Assembly (NCBI RefSeq): GCF_014109825.1
Contig: NZ_CP059576.1
Location: 3,686,083-3,750,082, forward strand
Source of the DNA: Legionella sp. PC997
GTDB taxonomy: Bacteria > Pseudomonadota > Gammaproteobacteria > Legionellales > Legionellaceae
Direction of reading: 5' to 3'
DNA: 64,000 bases
Shown here: one piece after another, positions 18,442-26,920 of the stretch
Layout of the letters: each line of letters starts with the position of its first letter
Numbering within the stretch: position 1 is the first letter of the stretch
Program-made: the position numbers and the translations under genes
Notes under the pieces: generated by a model
The model's database searches: none
What the model saw: the letters and a program-made list of their open reading frames with translations, nothing else
Told to the model about the DNA's origin: nothing

Positions 18442-18470
18442 TTGACAGATCAGCAAAATATGAGTAACTT
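18442..18470 (+). promoter_or_regulatory. tRNA-Leu promoter with GC discriminator
   Basis: Perfect TTGACA (18442-18447), 17-base spacer, TAACTT (18465-18470), then a GC-rich stretch before the tRNA start, the arrangement seen at stringently controlled stable RNA promoters. Confidence 0.7.
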
Positions 18471-18481
18471 AGCGCCACAAT

Positions 18482-18568
18482 GCCGAGGTGGTGGAATTGG
18501 TAGACACGCTAGCTTCAGGTGCTAGTGGGGGCAACTCCGTGGAGGTTCGAGTCCTCTTCTCGGTACCA
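18482..18568 (+). tRNA. tRNA-Leu (anticodon CAG)
   Basis: 87-base class II tRNA. The acceptor stem begins GCCGAGG and pairs with the bases before the encoded CCA at 18566-18568 (with terminal G-U pairs). The D arm has GTGGAATTGGTAGACACG, the anticodon loop is TTCAGGT (anticodon CAG, reading CUG), a long variable arm follows (GTGGGGGCAACTCCGT) and the T arm contains GGTTCGAGTCC. Its 3' end is the attachment site of the island that follows. Confidence 0.97.
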
Positions 18569-18576
18569 TTGTTCAC
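18539..18576 (+). repeat. attL-like 38-bp direct repeat (tRNA 3' end)
   Basis: Bases 18539-18576, covering the tRNA-Leu 3' end and 8 bases beyond, recur exactly at 20106-20143. This is the signature of site-specific integration into a tRNA gene: the original copy reconstitutes the tRNA. Confidence 0.85.
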
Positions 18577-18700
18577 TTTAGAATACTTCGCAATGGTTCA
18601 AAAAATACGTAATTCATTGATTATGTTGTAATAATACTGAATTCTTCTTCTCAAATCTTTCTCAACTATTCGTTATTTTTCGCATATAACCACTGGTACT

Positions 18701-18721
18701 TTGGGTAAGATCTTGGGTAAG
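18701..18721 (+). repeat. 21-bp arm-type repeat, copy 1
   Basis: Two copies of the 9-mer TTGGGTAAG separated by ATC; the whole 21-mer recurs exactly at 20041-20061, so each end of the island has one. This fits integrase arm-binding sites in the two prophage-type arms. Confidence 0.6.
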
Positions 18722-18772
18722 ATTTTTATTAACCTTTATTTTCCAAAGTTACCGATAGTTGAGGTAACTACA

Positions 18773-18856
18773 ATGCTTTCAGATTCAAAGATTAAATCAT
18801 TAAAAATAGAAGATGGTAAACGTCATGCTGATCGGGATGGTTTATTATTAGATTGA
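18773..18856 (+). pseudogene. P4-type tyrosine integrase, N-terminal fragment only
   Basis: 27 codons then TGA. The peptide begins M-L-S-D-S-K-I-K-S-L-K and runs through K-R-H-A-D-R-D-G-L-L-L-D, the start of the DUF4102/P4-like integrase arm-binding domain. The rest of the gene, including the catalytic R-H-R-Y domain, is absent. Its position just inside attL is where such integrases sit. Confidence 0.7.
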
Positions 18857-18988
18857 TATAAAATATAAATCCATTTATGAAAATTAAGAAAATACTTATC
18901 CCCATTTTCTGGGGTAAGTATGTGTGTAACGGTTAATTGCGAAGAAATGAGCTTAAATACCAAAGGATCTAAGCTTATAAACAATAAT

Positions 18989-19816
18989 TTATGGTTGCTG
19001 ATAAGATTCTATGCGATTGGCCAGAGCAATCACCTTTTCTTTAATTTGAGGATTAAACTCCGTATTGGCGCATTCCAGTTCACGGCTGAATGTTGAGTCA
19101 TACCATTTTATTTTATAAACATACCCACTTTCTTTAGTTCCAGTGACGAGCATAACGGTTGGTCTATTTTGAATATCATAAGAAACAAGTTCTTTTATAA
19201 GCTCAACGCCCAATCCGGATAATTTCCTGTTGTGCTCTGAAAACGCGCAACTACCAATCCCTGTTTTATCAAAAAATTGTACTGCACCATCCCATCCATC
19301 ACCAACATCACCATTTTTTATTGATTTGTAAGCGCCATAAGGAGCAACACCAATACTCATATTCATGTCTTCTGGTGGAACACCAACAAAAGTATAAGCA
19401 AGTTTTAGATCATTAATGGAATCTCGTATATGTGTACTTTCTGAGGAAATAACACCTTTATATTCTTTCTTTTGGTAAGAGGCTGTATTTTTTAAATCCA
19501 GTAATTCTTTTGCTCTTGGTTCGTTGTTTTTAACATAGCCATTTTTTTGCTGCTCCTCATTCATGGCTAGGTATTCTTCGGTTTTCTTTGCTATATGTGC
19601 GTCATTTGCATTTTGTTTTATATTTTTACTAGTTATGTATTTACTTGCGGGAACAATATTTATTTCATTGTATTCTGGTATTTCAATACCCGCTTTTGCA
19701 AGAATTTCTTTATTTCGTTTGTTTATTTCTTCTTTTGTTAAACCTTCTTGATTGCTTGCTATAACACTAAAAGAAAATAAGGCAGATATACCGAATGCTA
19801 GTAATTTTTTACTCAT
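18989..19816 (-). CDS. Secreted hypothetical protein, island cargo
   Basis: 275 residues, AAAAGGGA before the ATG. A signal peptide (M-S-K-K then a hydrophobic core, cleavage near V-I-A-S) indicates export. The mature part has a charged Lys/Glu-rich N-terminal half and a C-terminal half with two Cys (near G-S-C-A-F and E-L-E-C-A) that may form a disulfide. No family recognised. It is the only intact gene within the tRNA-Leu island and sits opposite to the integrase fragment, so it is probably cargo retained after decay. Confidence 0.75.
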   Translation of the reverse strand: MSKKLLAFGISALFSFSVIASNQEGLTKEEINKRNKEILAKAGIEIPEYNEINIVPASKYITSKNIKQNANDAHIAKKTEEYLAMNEEQQKNGYVKNNEPRAKELLDLKNTASYQKKEYKGVISSESTHIRDSINDLKLAYTFVGVPPEDMNMSIGVAPYGAYKSIKNGDVGDGWDGAVQFFDKTGIGSCAFSEHNRKLSGLGVELIKELVSYDIQNRPTVMLVTGTKESGYVYKIKWYDSTFSRELECANTEFNPQIKEKVIALANRIESYQQP

Positions 19817-19844
19817 GTTTTATCCCTTTTATTACTTATGCTTA

Positions 19845-19950
19845 TTAATAATCCCACCAGCCATTATAAATACTGCAATCAGGAACAGATGTTGTATCAA
19901 AAGGCACTTTACCATTCCCATAGTCGCTTAAATAATGATATCCAGTGACA
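19845..19950 (-). pseudogene. Orphan 3' gene fragment in the island
   Basis: Immediately upstream of the secreted-protein gene a minus-strand frame ends in TAA at 19845-19847 and reads back through W-W-D-Y, G-N-G-K-V-P-F-D-T and R-W-V-V-T-G-Y-H-Y-L-S-D-Y before meeting a stop near 19970, with no start codon. It looks like a gene C-terminus whose 5' part was deleted. Confidence 0.5.
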
Positions 19951-20040
19951 ACCCATCTGAGTTTATTATTCTAATTAAAAAGAAATTCGTAACTATTTTT
20001 ATCTTTTCACATTAATTCAAATCAGCTATCATCCTTAATG

Positions 20041-20061
20041 TTGGGTAAGATCTTGGGTAAG
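20041..20061 (+). repeat. 21-bp arm-type repeat, copy 2
   Basis: Exact second copy of the repeat at 18701-18721, 45 bases before the right-hand attachment repeat. Confidence 0.6.
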
Positions 20062-20105
20062 CTTCAAGGCCCAGTTATTACAAATTAATAAAATCAAGGA
20101 CTTAG

Positions 20106-20143
20106 GTGGAGGTTCGAGTCCTCTTCTCGGTACCATTGTTCAC
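20106..20143 (+). repeat. attR-like 38-bp direct repeat
   Basis: Exact copy of 18539-18576: 30-odd bases of tRNA-Leu T-arm and acceptor 3' strand including CCA, without the rest of a tRNA. It marks the right border of the island. Confidence 0.85.
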
Positions 20144-20197
20144 GTAGAACACTCCAAATTATACTTACTTTTGTTCCAGATTACGCACTCATTTTCC

Positions 20198-20638
20198 TTA
20201 ATTACTACTCCTATCTCCTGGTTTTGCTGTTGTAGGCGATGTGGTTGATGGTGTTGGTTTAGTGGGTTTATTAAGAGGGTCTAAAAGATTATTCGTGTAA
20301 AAATCAAGGCCAATGCAATTCCCCATTTTTTTGCTCCATAAGGATACATTTTTTTCGTTTATATTTTGGGGAAGCTCTGAATAAAACTCAGTTTGACATT
20401 TATCAAAACTTGCAGGAATTAATGTCACACATTTATCATAGTTTATATTTGCATTTTGCAACAAGGTATTGGTCTTTGGATCATCAACTAAGCGACGACA
20501 CATCTTTGATGGGGCGAGTTCTTTAAAAGCAGTAAGCCATTCATCCTTAGACAAGCTCTTATTCGGTGTTGCCAGGGCAATGGCCGAAAAAAATATACTG
20601 CTCATACCCATTATGCTGACTAAACCTTTTTGAGACAT
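20198..20638 (-). CDS. Small secreted hypothetical protein
   Basis: About 146 residues from the ATG at 20638, which has AAGGGA 8-9 bases upstream; the ATG at 20665 has no site. Signal peptide (hydrophobic core through I-A-L-A-T, cleavage after A). The mature protein is alpha-helical in character with four Cys (C-R-R, K-C-V, K-C-Q, N-C-I), suggesting two disulfides, and ends in a Thr/Pro/Ser-rich tail. No family recognised. It lies just outside the island border. Confidence 0.65.
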   Translation of the reverse strand: MSQKGLVSIMGMSSIFFSAIALATPNKSLSKDEWLTAFKELAPSKMCRRLVDDPKTNTLLQNANINYDKCVTLIPASFDKCQTEFYSELPQNINEKNVSLWSKKMGNCIGLDFYTNNLLDPLNKPTKPTPSTTSPTTAKPGDRSSN

Positions 20639-20803
20639 GATAGTTATTCCCTTAATAGTATTCATTAAAGGATAGACTTAAATAATTTGTTTTTCATAAA
20701 TTTGGTAGAGGATATTTTTATTACTTATAAATTGCTATGGAATTCCACTGGGAAACATACCTCGCGAAAGCGTATAATAGATCGACCCTAAAAGGAGGAG
20801 CTC

Positions 20804-21748
20804 ATGGACATCATTATTGGCGGCGGAACGGGATTAGTAGGTCAAATATTAGTACCTGCATTACTGCAGTCCGAACATAATATTTATGTGATTGGACGAG
20901 ATAAAGATAAAATTAAACATATCTTTCCAAATACCATCCATGCTGTCACTTGGGATGAGCTTCATACATTAGATCCGAATGAATTTGATGTGATTATTAA
21001 TTTGACTGGCGAAAACATTGCAGAGCATCGATGGAGTATGAAAACCAAAGAAAAATTACTTTCCAGTCGTATTGAAACAACCAACCAATTGGTACTTTGG
21101 GGTAGCAAAGCTACAACCAAGAAACCGCATTTGTATAATGCCAGTGCGGTGAGCATTTATGGTTTACAGAAAAAACTAGCTCAAGACAATATTACATTTT
21201 CTGAAACAACGCCCCCACTTAGCACGGCTAAAACCAGCTTTGCAACGCAACTGGTTACTCAGTGGGAAGATGCGGCGAGAAGAGGCTTTGATGCGGGTAT
21301 GCCTGTTACGTTAATGCGTTTTGGCGTCGTATTAAAACGTGGGGAAGGTATGTTAAAAAAATTGGAATTACCTGCTCAATATGGGATGGGAGCAGTGATT
21401 GGTTCTGGTGAACAACCCCTCGCATGGATTGATAGCACTGACCTGGTTGAGGCGATACAGTTTTTGTTATCAAATCCAAAAATAACAGGGCCAATTAACC
21501 TGGTCGCACCACAGCAGGTGTCACAAAAAACGTTTACCAAGACGCTCGCACAGGTACTTGGAAAACCAGCGTTCCTATGGATGCCTGCATGGGCAACAAA
21601 GCTTTTATTTGGTCAAATGAGTGAGGAATTATTACTATCAGGACAGACTGTAAACCCGCAGCGACTGGCAGAATATCAATTTAATTTCAAATATCCCACT
21701 TTATTATCCGCTTTAACTAAAGAATTTAGAGGTGAAGAATTACCATGA
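20804..21748 (+). CDS. TIGR01777-family NAD-dependent epimerase-like protein (YfcH-like)
   Basis: 314 residues with a strong AAGGAGGAG ribosome site. N-terminal Rossmann motif G-G-G-T-G-L-V-G, then V-I-N-L-T-G-E-N-I, the S-A-V-S-I-Y-G active-site segment of this short-chain dehydrogenase subgroup, and a C-terminal part with L-A-W-I-D-S-T-D-L-V and P-A-F-L-W-M-P. The E. coli homologue is YfcH; the substrate of the family is not established. A TATAAT (20773-20778) lies upstream. Overlaps the next gene by four bases (ATGA), so they are translationally coupled. Confidence 0.88.
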   Translation: MDIIIGGGTGLVGQILVPALLQSEHNIYVIGRDKDKIKHIFPNTIHAVTWDELHTLDPNEFDVIINLTGENIAEHRWSMKTKEKLLSSRIETTNQLVLWGSKATTKKPHLYNASAVSIYGLQKKLAQDNITFSETTPPLSTAKTSFATQLVTQWEDAARRGFDAGMPVTLMRFGVVLKRGEGMLKKLELPAQYGMGAVIGSGEQPLAWIDSTDLVEAIQFLLSNPKITGPINLVAPQQVSQKTFTKTLAQVLGKPAFLWMPAWATKLLFGQMSEELLLSGQTVNPQRLAEYQFNFKYPTLLSALTKEFRGEELP

Positions 21749-22716
21749 GTCTACGCATATTATCCTTAGATGAAGTCAAGCAAAGCATTACCATGAGCCA
21801 AGCAATAAAGGCGATGGAAAATGCATTTATTCAATTGGCTAAGCAGCAAGTTAAATTACCATTAAGAACAGGTATCCCAATTGAGGAAGAAGAGGCGCTC
21901 ACTTTAACTATGCCTGCATATCTAGCCCAAGATAAAACATTAGGTTTAAAAGTGGTTTCTATTTTTCCCAATAATAGCACGCGCAACAAACCCGCTATTA
22001 CCGGTTTTATTATGTTACTGGATTCAACTACTGGCGAACCGCAGGCGCTCATGGATGCCAGTTATCTCACTGCGTTAAGAACAGGAGCAGTTTCTGGATT
22101 AGCAACCCAATATTTAGCCACAGATGATGCAAACCATGTTGCACTCATCGGTTCAGGAATTCAAGCGGAGACTCAACTGCAAGCTGTCGCCACTGTGCGT
22201 GATATAAAGCAAGTATCTGTCTGGTCAAGGAATATTAAGAATGCAGAACAATTTGCAGCTCAATTCGCCAACCAATATCACATCAATGTATATGATCATA
22301 TTTCTTCAGCGGTTAAAGATGCAGACATTATTTGTACGGCCACTGCCAGCACCGAGCCATTAATTCACTTGAGCGACCTGAAGCCCCATGTCCATATTAA
22401 TGCCATAGGCTCACATACCGCTATGATGAAAGAAATCAGTAGTGAAGTATTAAACCATGCTGTTGTGGTTGTTGATCAATTAAGTGCGGTTATGGCTGAA
22501 GCAGGGGAAATCATTAGTGCAATACAGCAAAATCAATTAAAACAAGAGGATATTATTGAGATAGGTAATTGGCTACTCAGTAAGGATGTAGAATATAAAA
22601 AACAAATCAGCGTGTTCAAATCAGTAGGGCTCTCAATACAAGACCTAGGTGTTGCTTCGGTTGTGTATCAGAATGCTATAAACAAACATCTAGGAACGTT
22701 GTTTAACTTAAACTAA
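21745..22716 (+). CDS. Ornithine cyclodeaminase/mu-crystallin family protein
   Basis: 323 residues. Family marks: N-terminal R-T-G-I-P, K-V-V-S-I-F-P-N-N, M-D-A-S-Y-L-T-A-L-R-T-G-A, nucleotide-binding G-S-G-I-Q-A, and H-I-N-A-I-G-S-H before the C-terminus. Members are NAD(P)-dependent: ornithine cyclodeaminases, delta1-pyrroline-2-carboxylate reductases and ketimine reductases. The sequence alone does not separate these. It begins inside the stop of the upstream epimerase-like gene, implying a two-gene operon. Confidence 0.88.
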   Translation: MSLRILSLDEVKQSITMSQAIKAMENAFIQLAKQQVKLPLRTGIPIEEEEALTLTMPAYLAQDKTLGLKVVSIFPNNSTRNKPAITGFIMLLDSTTGEPQALMDASYLTALRTGAVSGLATQYLATDDANHVALIGSGIQAETQLQAVATVRDIKQVSVWSRNIKNAEQFAAQFANQYHINVYDHISSAVKDADIICTATASTEPLIHLSDLKPHVHINAIGSHTAMMKEISSEVLNHAVVVVDQLSAVMAEAGEIISAIQQNQLKQEDIIEIGNWLLSKDVEYKKQISVFKSVGLSIQDLGVASVVYQNAINKHLGTLFNLN

Positions 22717-22830
22717 CGGAAGTAAAGGAACCCTACCAATTTTAGCTTCGTCTCTCCAGGCTACAGTTTAATCGCTCTAAACAGGTCATCATAAGTGTTT
22801 AAGACGAGGGCGCCCCCTATTTTTAGCGGG

Positions 22831-23682
22831 CTATTTTAGTTCTCCTAAAGCTTCACCTAAGCGTATAGGACTTCCTGCTTGCAAAGCGTCACTCCAATGC
22901 ACTTGCGCACCGTTTGCAAACATCAAGACTACCGTGGAGCCTAATTTAAAGTAGCCCATTTCATCACCTTGAACCATTTTCTTTTGTTTCTTATCCTTGT
23001 TGTATTCGAAATCTACACGATTTTTACTCCGTTTGATGTCCCCATGCCAACTGGTTCCTATCGCTCCAACTATAGTGGCTCCCACCATCACCATCACCAT
23101 AGGACCTATCTTGGTAGAAAAGAAGATTGCAAGCCGTGCATTTCGGGCAAATAATTTTGGCACAACCCGAACGGTTGAAGGTTGTACTGAAAATAAAGCT
23201 CCGGGGATATAGGTCATCGATACGATTTCAGCATCCATTGGCATATGCACCCGATGATAATCTTTAGGTGATAAATAAATTGTTGCAAAACGTCCATTTA
23301 CAAATTCGGCAGCCCTATCTGTATCACATGCTAAAAGATCTGCGACTGAATAATAACGACCTTTTGCCTGAATTAATTGACCTTGCTCTATAGTTCCTAG
23401 TTCGCTTATGCAACCATCTACCGGTGAGATAATGTCTGCCTTAGCCAATGGCCTACATTCTGGTTTTAAATGGCGGATAAAAAAATCATTAAAACATGTG
23501 TATGCAGTGGGATCCTCAATTAAAGCCTCACTCATGTTAACCTGATATTTTCTTATAAATCTCTGAATAATATAGTTTTTTACTTTGACATTTTTTACTT
23601 CAGCCAAACAACCTGCGAGAGTTGTAAGGCCATGCTGAGGAATCAGATATTGAGGTAATGTTTTTATTAAGTCAAAAGACAT
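22831..23682 (-). CDS. psd: Phosphatidylserine decarboxylase proenzyme
   Basis: About 283 residues when started at the ATG at 23682 ([15 protein letters not shown]), the normal N-terminus of this family. A longer in-frame extension to 23826 exists but would overlap the neighbouring 966-codon gene and has no conserved content. The L-G-S-T motif near the C-terminus is the self-cleavage site that makes the pyruvoyl group on the alpha chain. F-F-I-R-x-L-K-P-x-x-R-P and P-V-D-G are conserved. It makes phosphatidylethanolamine at the inner membrane. The M-V-M-V-M-V run is genuine sequence. Confidence 0.93.
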   Translation of the reverse strand: MSFDLIKTLPQYLIPQHGLTTLAGCLAEVKNVKVKNYIIQRFIRKYQVNMSEALIEDPTAYTCFNDFFIRHLKPECRPLAKADIISPVDGCISELGTIEQGQLIQAKGRYYSVADLLACDTDRAAEFVNGRFATIYLSPKDYHRVHMPMDAEIVSMTYIPGALFSVQPSTVRVVPKLFARNARLAIFFSTKIGPMVMVMVGATIVGAIGTSWHGDIKRSKNRVDFEYNKDKKQKKMVQGDEMGYFKLGSTVVLMFANGAQVHWSDALQAGSPIRLGEALGELK

Positions 23683-23737
23683 ATGAAACTCGCACCGCGT
23701 TTTTAGAAAAGGGGATAATAACCTATACTTCCCGTGG

Positions 23738-26638
23738 TCACAAATACAGCGGTGTAGTGTCCTTACTATGATTCGATTCGCCAGAGGTAATTTGTAACTG
23801 ACGATGCGAAGCAGAAATCGTTTCACGATGATATTTCAGATTGGCAAGATAAAACGCTTTATGCGTATCAGTCATTTGAAATCGATCAACTACTTGATAT
23901 TTTTGCTCCTGCAACATCATCGGATATTTAGAAGCTTCTCTTTTAATTGTTTCTACTATTTTGACAAACAAACACTCATTTAATGTTGAGCTCTCACCTC
24001 CATTCATAAAAATCATGGCAAGTGCTTTCGAATTACAATTTCCTTCTATATAGCCTTCTACTTCCGATCTCCTGGATACCCCTATAAGGTTGCCCCATGT
24101 TTTTGATTCATATTTTGTTAAAGTAGAATTGATTAAGCTCTTAAATGATTTAGAAGTTAGGGTATCTACCCAATCATAAATCGCCTTATACATCATGTTC
24201 ATGCCTCCATCGCTATAAGGGTGAGTAAATCGCTTGTTTTCCTTCGCAAATGAAACCACATCTCTCGTAAAATCGGCGATTCCCTTTTCAAAACTCTTAT
24301 CTTTATCCCTAATTGCCAAGTCTATACTGGGTATAGGATGTTTTTGCAACATAAGAGGAGTAAGCCCTAGGATTAGTTGAGTATTCAATGCGCCGTTATC
24401 TAGAGGTCCTGAGCTTAAAACATAAGCCAAGCGATTATCACCACTTTCATTTCCGCTTGTCTTTAAATATTGCCTAACCGGTTCGGCTCGTTGCCGAAAT
24501 GATATTAAAGGTAATAAAGGTGCATATTTTTTATCGATAATTTCGTTAATATAACGTTCTAATTCCTCAGGCTTAAGGCTTTTTGCCCAAACAAATAACG
24601 AATCATGATATTGCTTTTTCACATCTTCATGGGTAAAAGGCAATACATCCCTTTTTACGGAAAGCAAAGCTTTTTCCATAAGCTCATCGGTAGTAGTCAA
24701 ATGCAATTGGAAACTAACCTGTTCCGCTAGCAACTTAAGACTTGAAGCAATACCATTAAATTCTGCAGCATGAGTTGTCGTATTGGCTAAAGCTTGGCGA
24801 ATTTTTAAGTTATACGTTTGATAAAGTAAGCTGAGCTTATTGGAAAATTCAAGATTGTCTTCTTCGGTAAGATCTTTACGTTCTTTTTCATAATAAGCTT
24901 TGGTGACCGCACGAAATTCATTAACAAATGCGACCATCGATAATACTGCATCTCGTAATTTACTGTCTTTATCCACACTAATTTTTGATTCAATGGTTTC
25001 AGCAGACAGTAAAGGGAGGTTGCCAAATAATTCCCATGCATTGGTTAGGGTTTCATCGGTTGCTTTTTTACTCACCAGTTCGGAAATTTGCACATAAGGG
25101 GGATTAGTTGCTTCTTTAAGTAAAGCGTTCGTTAGTCGGTAGGAGCTGTAGATCAACTCTTTCATTATAGGGGCAAATGCATCACGCCAAACTTGGTGAT
25201 AACGGTTTTGCAATTCACCAAGATCATACTTATGCGTCTCTTCTTTTGCAAAGTTGGTTGTATTTTCTTTTTTGGTCCATTCTTCTACCTTGCGGTAAAA
25301 AGAGGGTTTTTGATAGAGCGCCAAATACGTAGGCGGTAACGGTAAACCATAGCCGTTATCCATACATCCCATATAAAAAACTACAACTCGGTACAAATTA
25401 TCATAATGTTCCTGATATAAACTCATCATAAAATCAACAAATGATTCTGTATTTGTTTTTTCATTACAAAAACGAGGATACATCTCTTCATATTTTGCCC
25501 TTAAACTGGGATCAGTTTCATCTAATGAAGTGTAGTTTAAAGGTAAATCCCCGAAGAGTTCCGTTAAGCGCTTGCGTTGTACGTCGGGCTGAAAGGTTAA
25601 TAGAGCCTTTAAAGCTGCAGCCAGCTTTTGTTCTTGGGCAACCGAATTTTGCGCCAAACGTGCGAACTCAACTGGGTCTGCATAAGCTTTAGGCAATCGT
25701 TTAAGCGCGAGTTCTTGTACCCCAGGTATAATAACCGGAATAGTCTCTTGCCCCGGATGGGTATAATGTGGCCAATGATAAGGCATAGAGTCTTGAACAT
25801 TAGGAAAAGTCTCATAATCACGAACAGTTAGGGTAATGTGCTTTTTGGGAACACCGATTACTGATCTTGGTTCTTTCATATAGATAGTGAACCAATAGAA
25901 AAACATGTCAAAATCGATATCACCGTTTAAACTCAGGTTATGCGGATGCGCATCATCATCATCAAGAAACCATCTGCCGAGCAAAAGTTCCATGATGTTT
26001 TTCTCAATAAGTGTTTTTACACTAGGAGCAACTTGTTCCTTTAAAGTACTATTTATAGGAATGCCTTCTTTAGCAAAATGAAAGGGCTTGAAGTCTTCAA
26101 CACCAATGGAGAGCGTTCCGATTAATTTATCTTGGGTGTGGCCTCTTTTTGCGGTAATTTCTAGAATATGACTCTTTACCGTTTGAAGCTGCTCTAGAGT
26201 GAACGGTTGTTCCGGCTTAAAATCGGGAATATCTTTGATTAAAATGGTATCTTCTTTTACCAATCCCTCTGGAGTTTTAACCACGTATTTCAGAGAATCA
26301 TCGTGATCTAATTTAATATAAAGGGTGTTTTCTTTTTGGGGGCTATTCGATTCAAGGTTATCAGATAATAATTCTACATCATATTGCTCAAATACTAAGC
26401 GTTCTTCGGCAGATCGTTTTCCTTGAAACAACCTCTTGAATGAGGAAGTCGCTACACTTATTTTGGCTAATAATTCGGGATAGTGATTTTTCGGTTCTAA
26501 TCTTTTAAAAAAAGCTTTCTTGGTAACGCCATCTTCTTCAAAAGTAACGTGAAATGTTTGATGCGAGCTATCGGAGATAGGGTTTTTTTCAGAATAAGTG
26601 AGTTGGCTATGTCTTAGCGCCTTTTTTGGAATTCCCAT
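23738..26638 (-). CDS. Large effector-like protein with atypical-kinase-like motifs
   Basis: 966 residues, no signal peptide, no named family recognised. The N-terminal 250 residues hold a kinase-like motif set: beta-rich T-F-H-V-T-F with A-F-F-K45 (candidate ATP-contacting Lys), [11 protein letters not shown] and S-A-E-E-R (candidate helix-C Glu), G-T-L-S-I-G-V, then D-D-D-D-A-H-P-H-N (226-234) and I-D-F-D (241-244). A D-x-H-x-x-N loop followed after a few residues by hydrophobic-D-F-D/G is the catalytic/metal loop of PI3/4-kinase-like and HipA-like kinases. The remaining 700 residues are helical and unassigned. The large size, eukaryote-like motif and position beside other lineage-specific genes fit a Dot/Icm effector. 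Confidence 0.55.
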   Translation of the reverse strand: MGIPKKALRHSQLTYSEKNPISDSSHQTFHVTFEEDGVTKKAFFKRLEPKNHYPELLAKISVATSSFKRLFQGKRSAEERLVFEQYDVELLSDNLESNSPQKENTLYIKLDHDDSLKYVVKTPEGLVKEDTILIKDIPDFKPEQPFTLEQLQTVKSHILEITAKRGHTQDKLIGTLSIGVEDFKPFHFAKEGIPINSTLKEQVAPSVKTLIEKNIMELLLGRWFLDDDDAHPHNLSLNGDIDFDMFFYWFTIYMKEPRSVIGVPKKHITLTVRDYETFPNVQDSMPYHWPHYTHPGQETIPVIIPGVQELALKRLPKAYADPVEFARLAQNSVAQEQKLAAALKALLTFQPDVQRKRLTELFGDLPLNYTSLDETDPSLRAKYEEMYPRFCNEKTNTESFVDFMMSLYQEHYDNLYRVVVFYMGCMDNGYGLPLPPTYLALYQKPSFYRKVEEWTKKENTTNFAKEETHKYDLGELQNRYHQVWRDAFAPIMKELIYSSYRLTNALLKEATNPPYVQISELVSKKATDETLTNAWELFGNLPLLSAETIESKISVDKDSKLRDAVLSMVAFVNEFRAVTKAYYEKERKDLTEEDNLEFSNKLSLLYQTYNLKIRQALANTTTHAAEFNGIASSLKLLAEQVSFQLHLTTTDELMEKALLSVKRDVLPFTHEDVKKQYHDSLFVWAKSLKPEELERYINEIIDKKYAPLLPLISFRQRAEPVRQYLKTSGNESGDNRLAYVLSSGPLDNGALNTQLILGLTPLMLQKHPIPSIDLAIRDKDKSFEKGIADFTRDVVSFAKENKRFTHPYSDGGMNMMYKAIYDWVDTLTSKSFKSLINSTLTKYESKTWGNLIGVSRRSEVEGYIEGNCNSKALAMIFMNGGESSTLNECLFVKIVETIKREASKYPMMLQEQKYQVVDRFQMTDTHKAFYLANLKYHRETISASHRQLQITSGESNHSKDTTPLYL

Positions 26639-26895
26639 ATGTTTAATCCATTAAATCACAGTAGTCCTTTAGAATAGTTCATATTAAGCAGAAATATTCA
26701 ATAAGTTCAAGAATAATTTTCAAACAGATAACTAGGAAACTAAACAATACGCTTCAAGCTCTAGCCACATCACCAAAAAATGATCTTTAATATGATAGGG
26801 AAGCTTTTTTTATTATAACTCAGCAAGTTACAGTAGAGGTCTGGGATTATAAGAATGCCCTAGCCCGGAGGGAGATAAGATCTCGGGGCTAAGGC

Positions 26896-26915
26896 TGTAG
26901 CCTATAACGGCTACA
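26896..26915 (-). terminator. Terminator-like hairpin
   Basis: TGTAGCC with GGCTACA (26896-26902 and 26909-26915) just past the 770-residue gene stop; a second, imperfect hairpin (TAGCCCGGAG with CTCGGGGCTA) lies next to it at about 26854-26891. Confidence 0.5.
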
Positions 26916-26920
26916 CTTGT

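Larger units (their letters stand above)
18539..20143. mobile_element. Decayed 1.6-kb tRNA-Leu integrated island
   Basis: Bounded by 38-bp direct repeats (18539-18576 and 20106-20143). It holds an integrase N-terminal fragment, a periplasmic-protein gene, an orphan 3' gene fragment and two 21-bp arm-like repeats. The missing integrase body means it is non-autonomous and probably a deletion remnant of a larger island. Confidence 0.8.

Noticed and set aside
23080..23101. Plus-strand frame encoding six consecutive His, resembling a cloning tag
   Set aside because: It is the antisense of the genuine M-V-M-V-M-V run in psd; no vector sequence surrounds it.
23683..23826. Longer N-terminus of psd
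   Set aside because: It has no conserved content, overlaps the neighbouring gene, and the family N-terminus is found at the ATG at 23682.
24969..24977. Perfect DnaA box TTATCCACA inside the 966-codon gene
   Set aside because: A single coding-region box in 64 kb of AT-rich DNA is expected by chance; no partners nearby.
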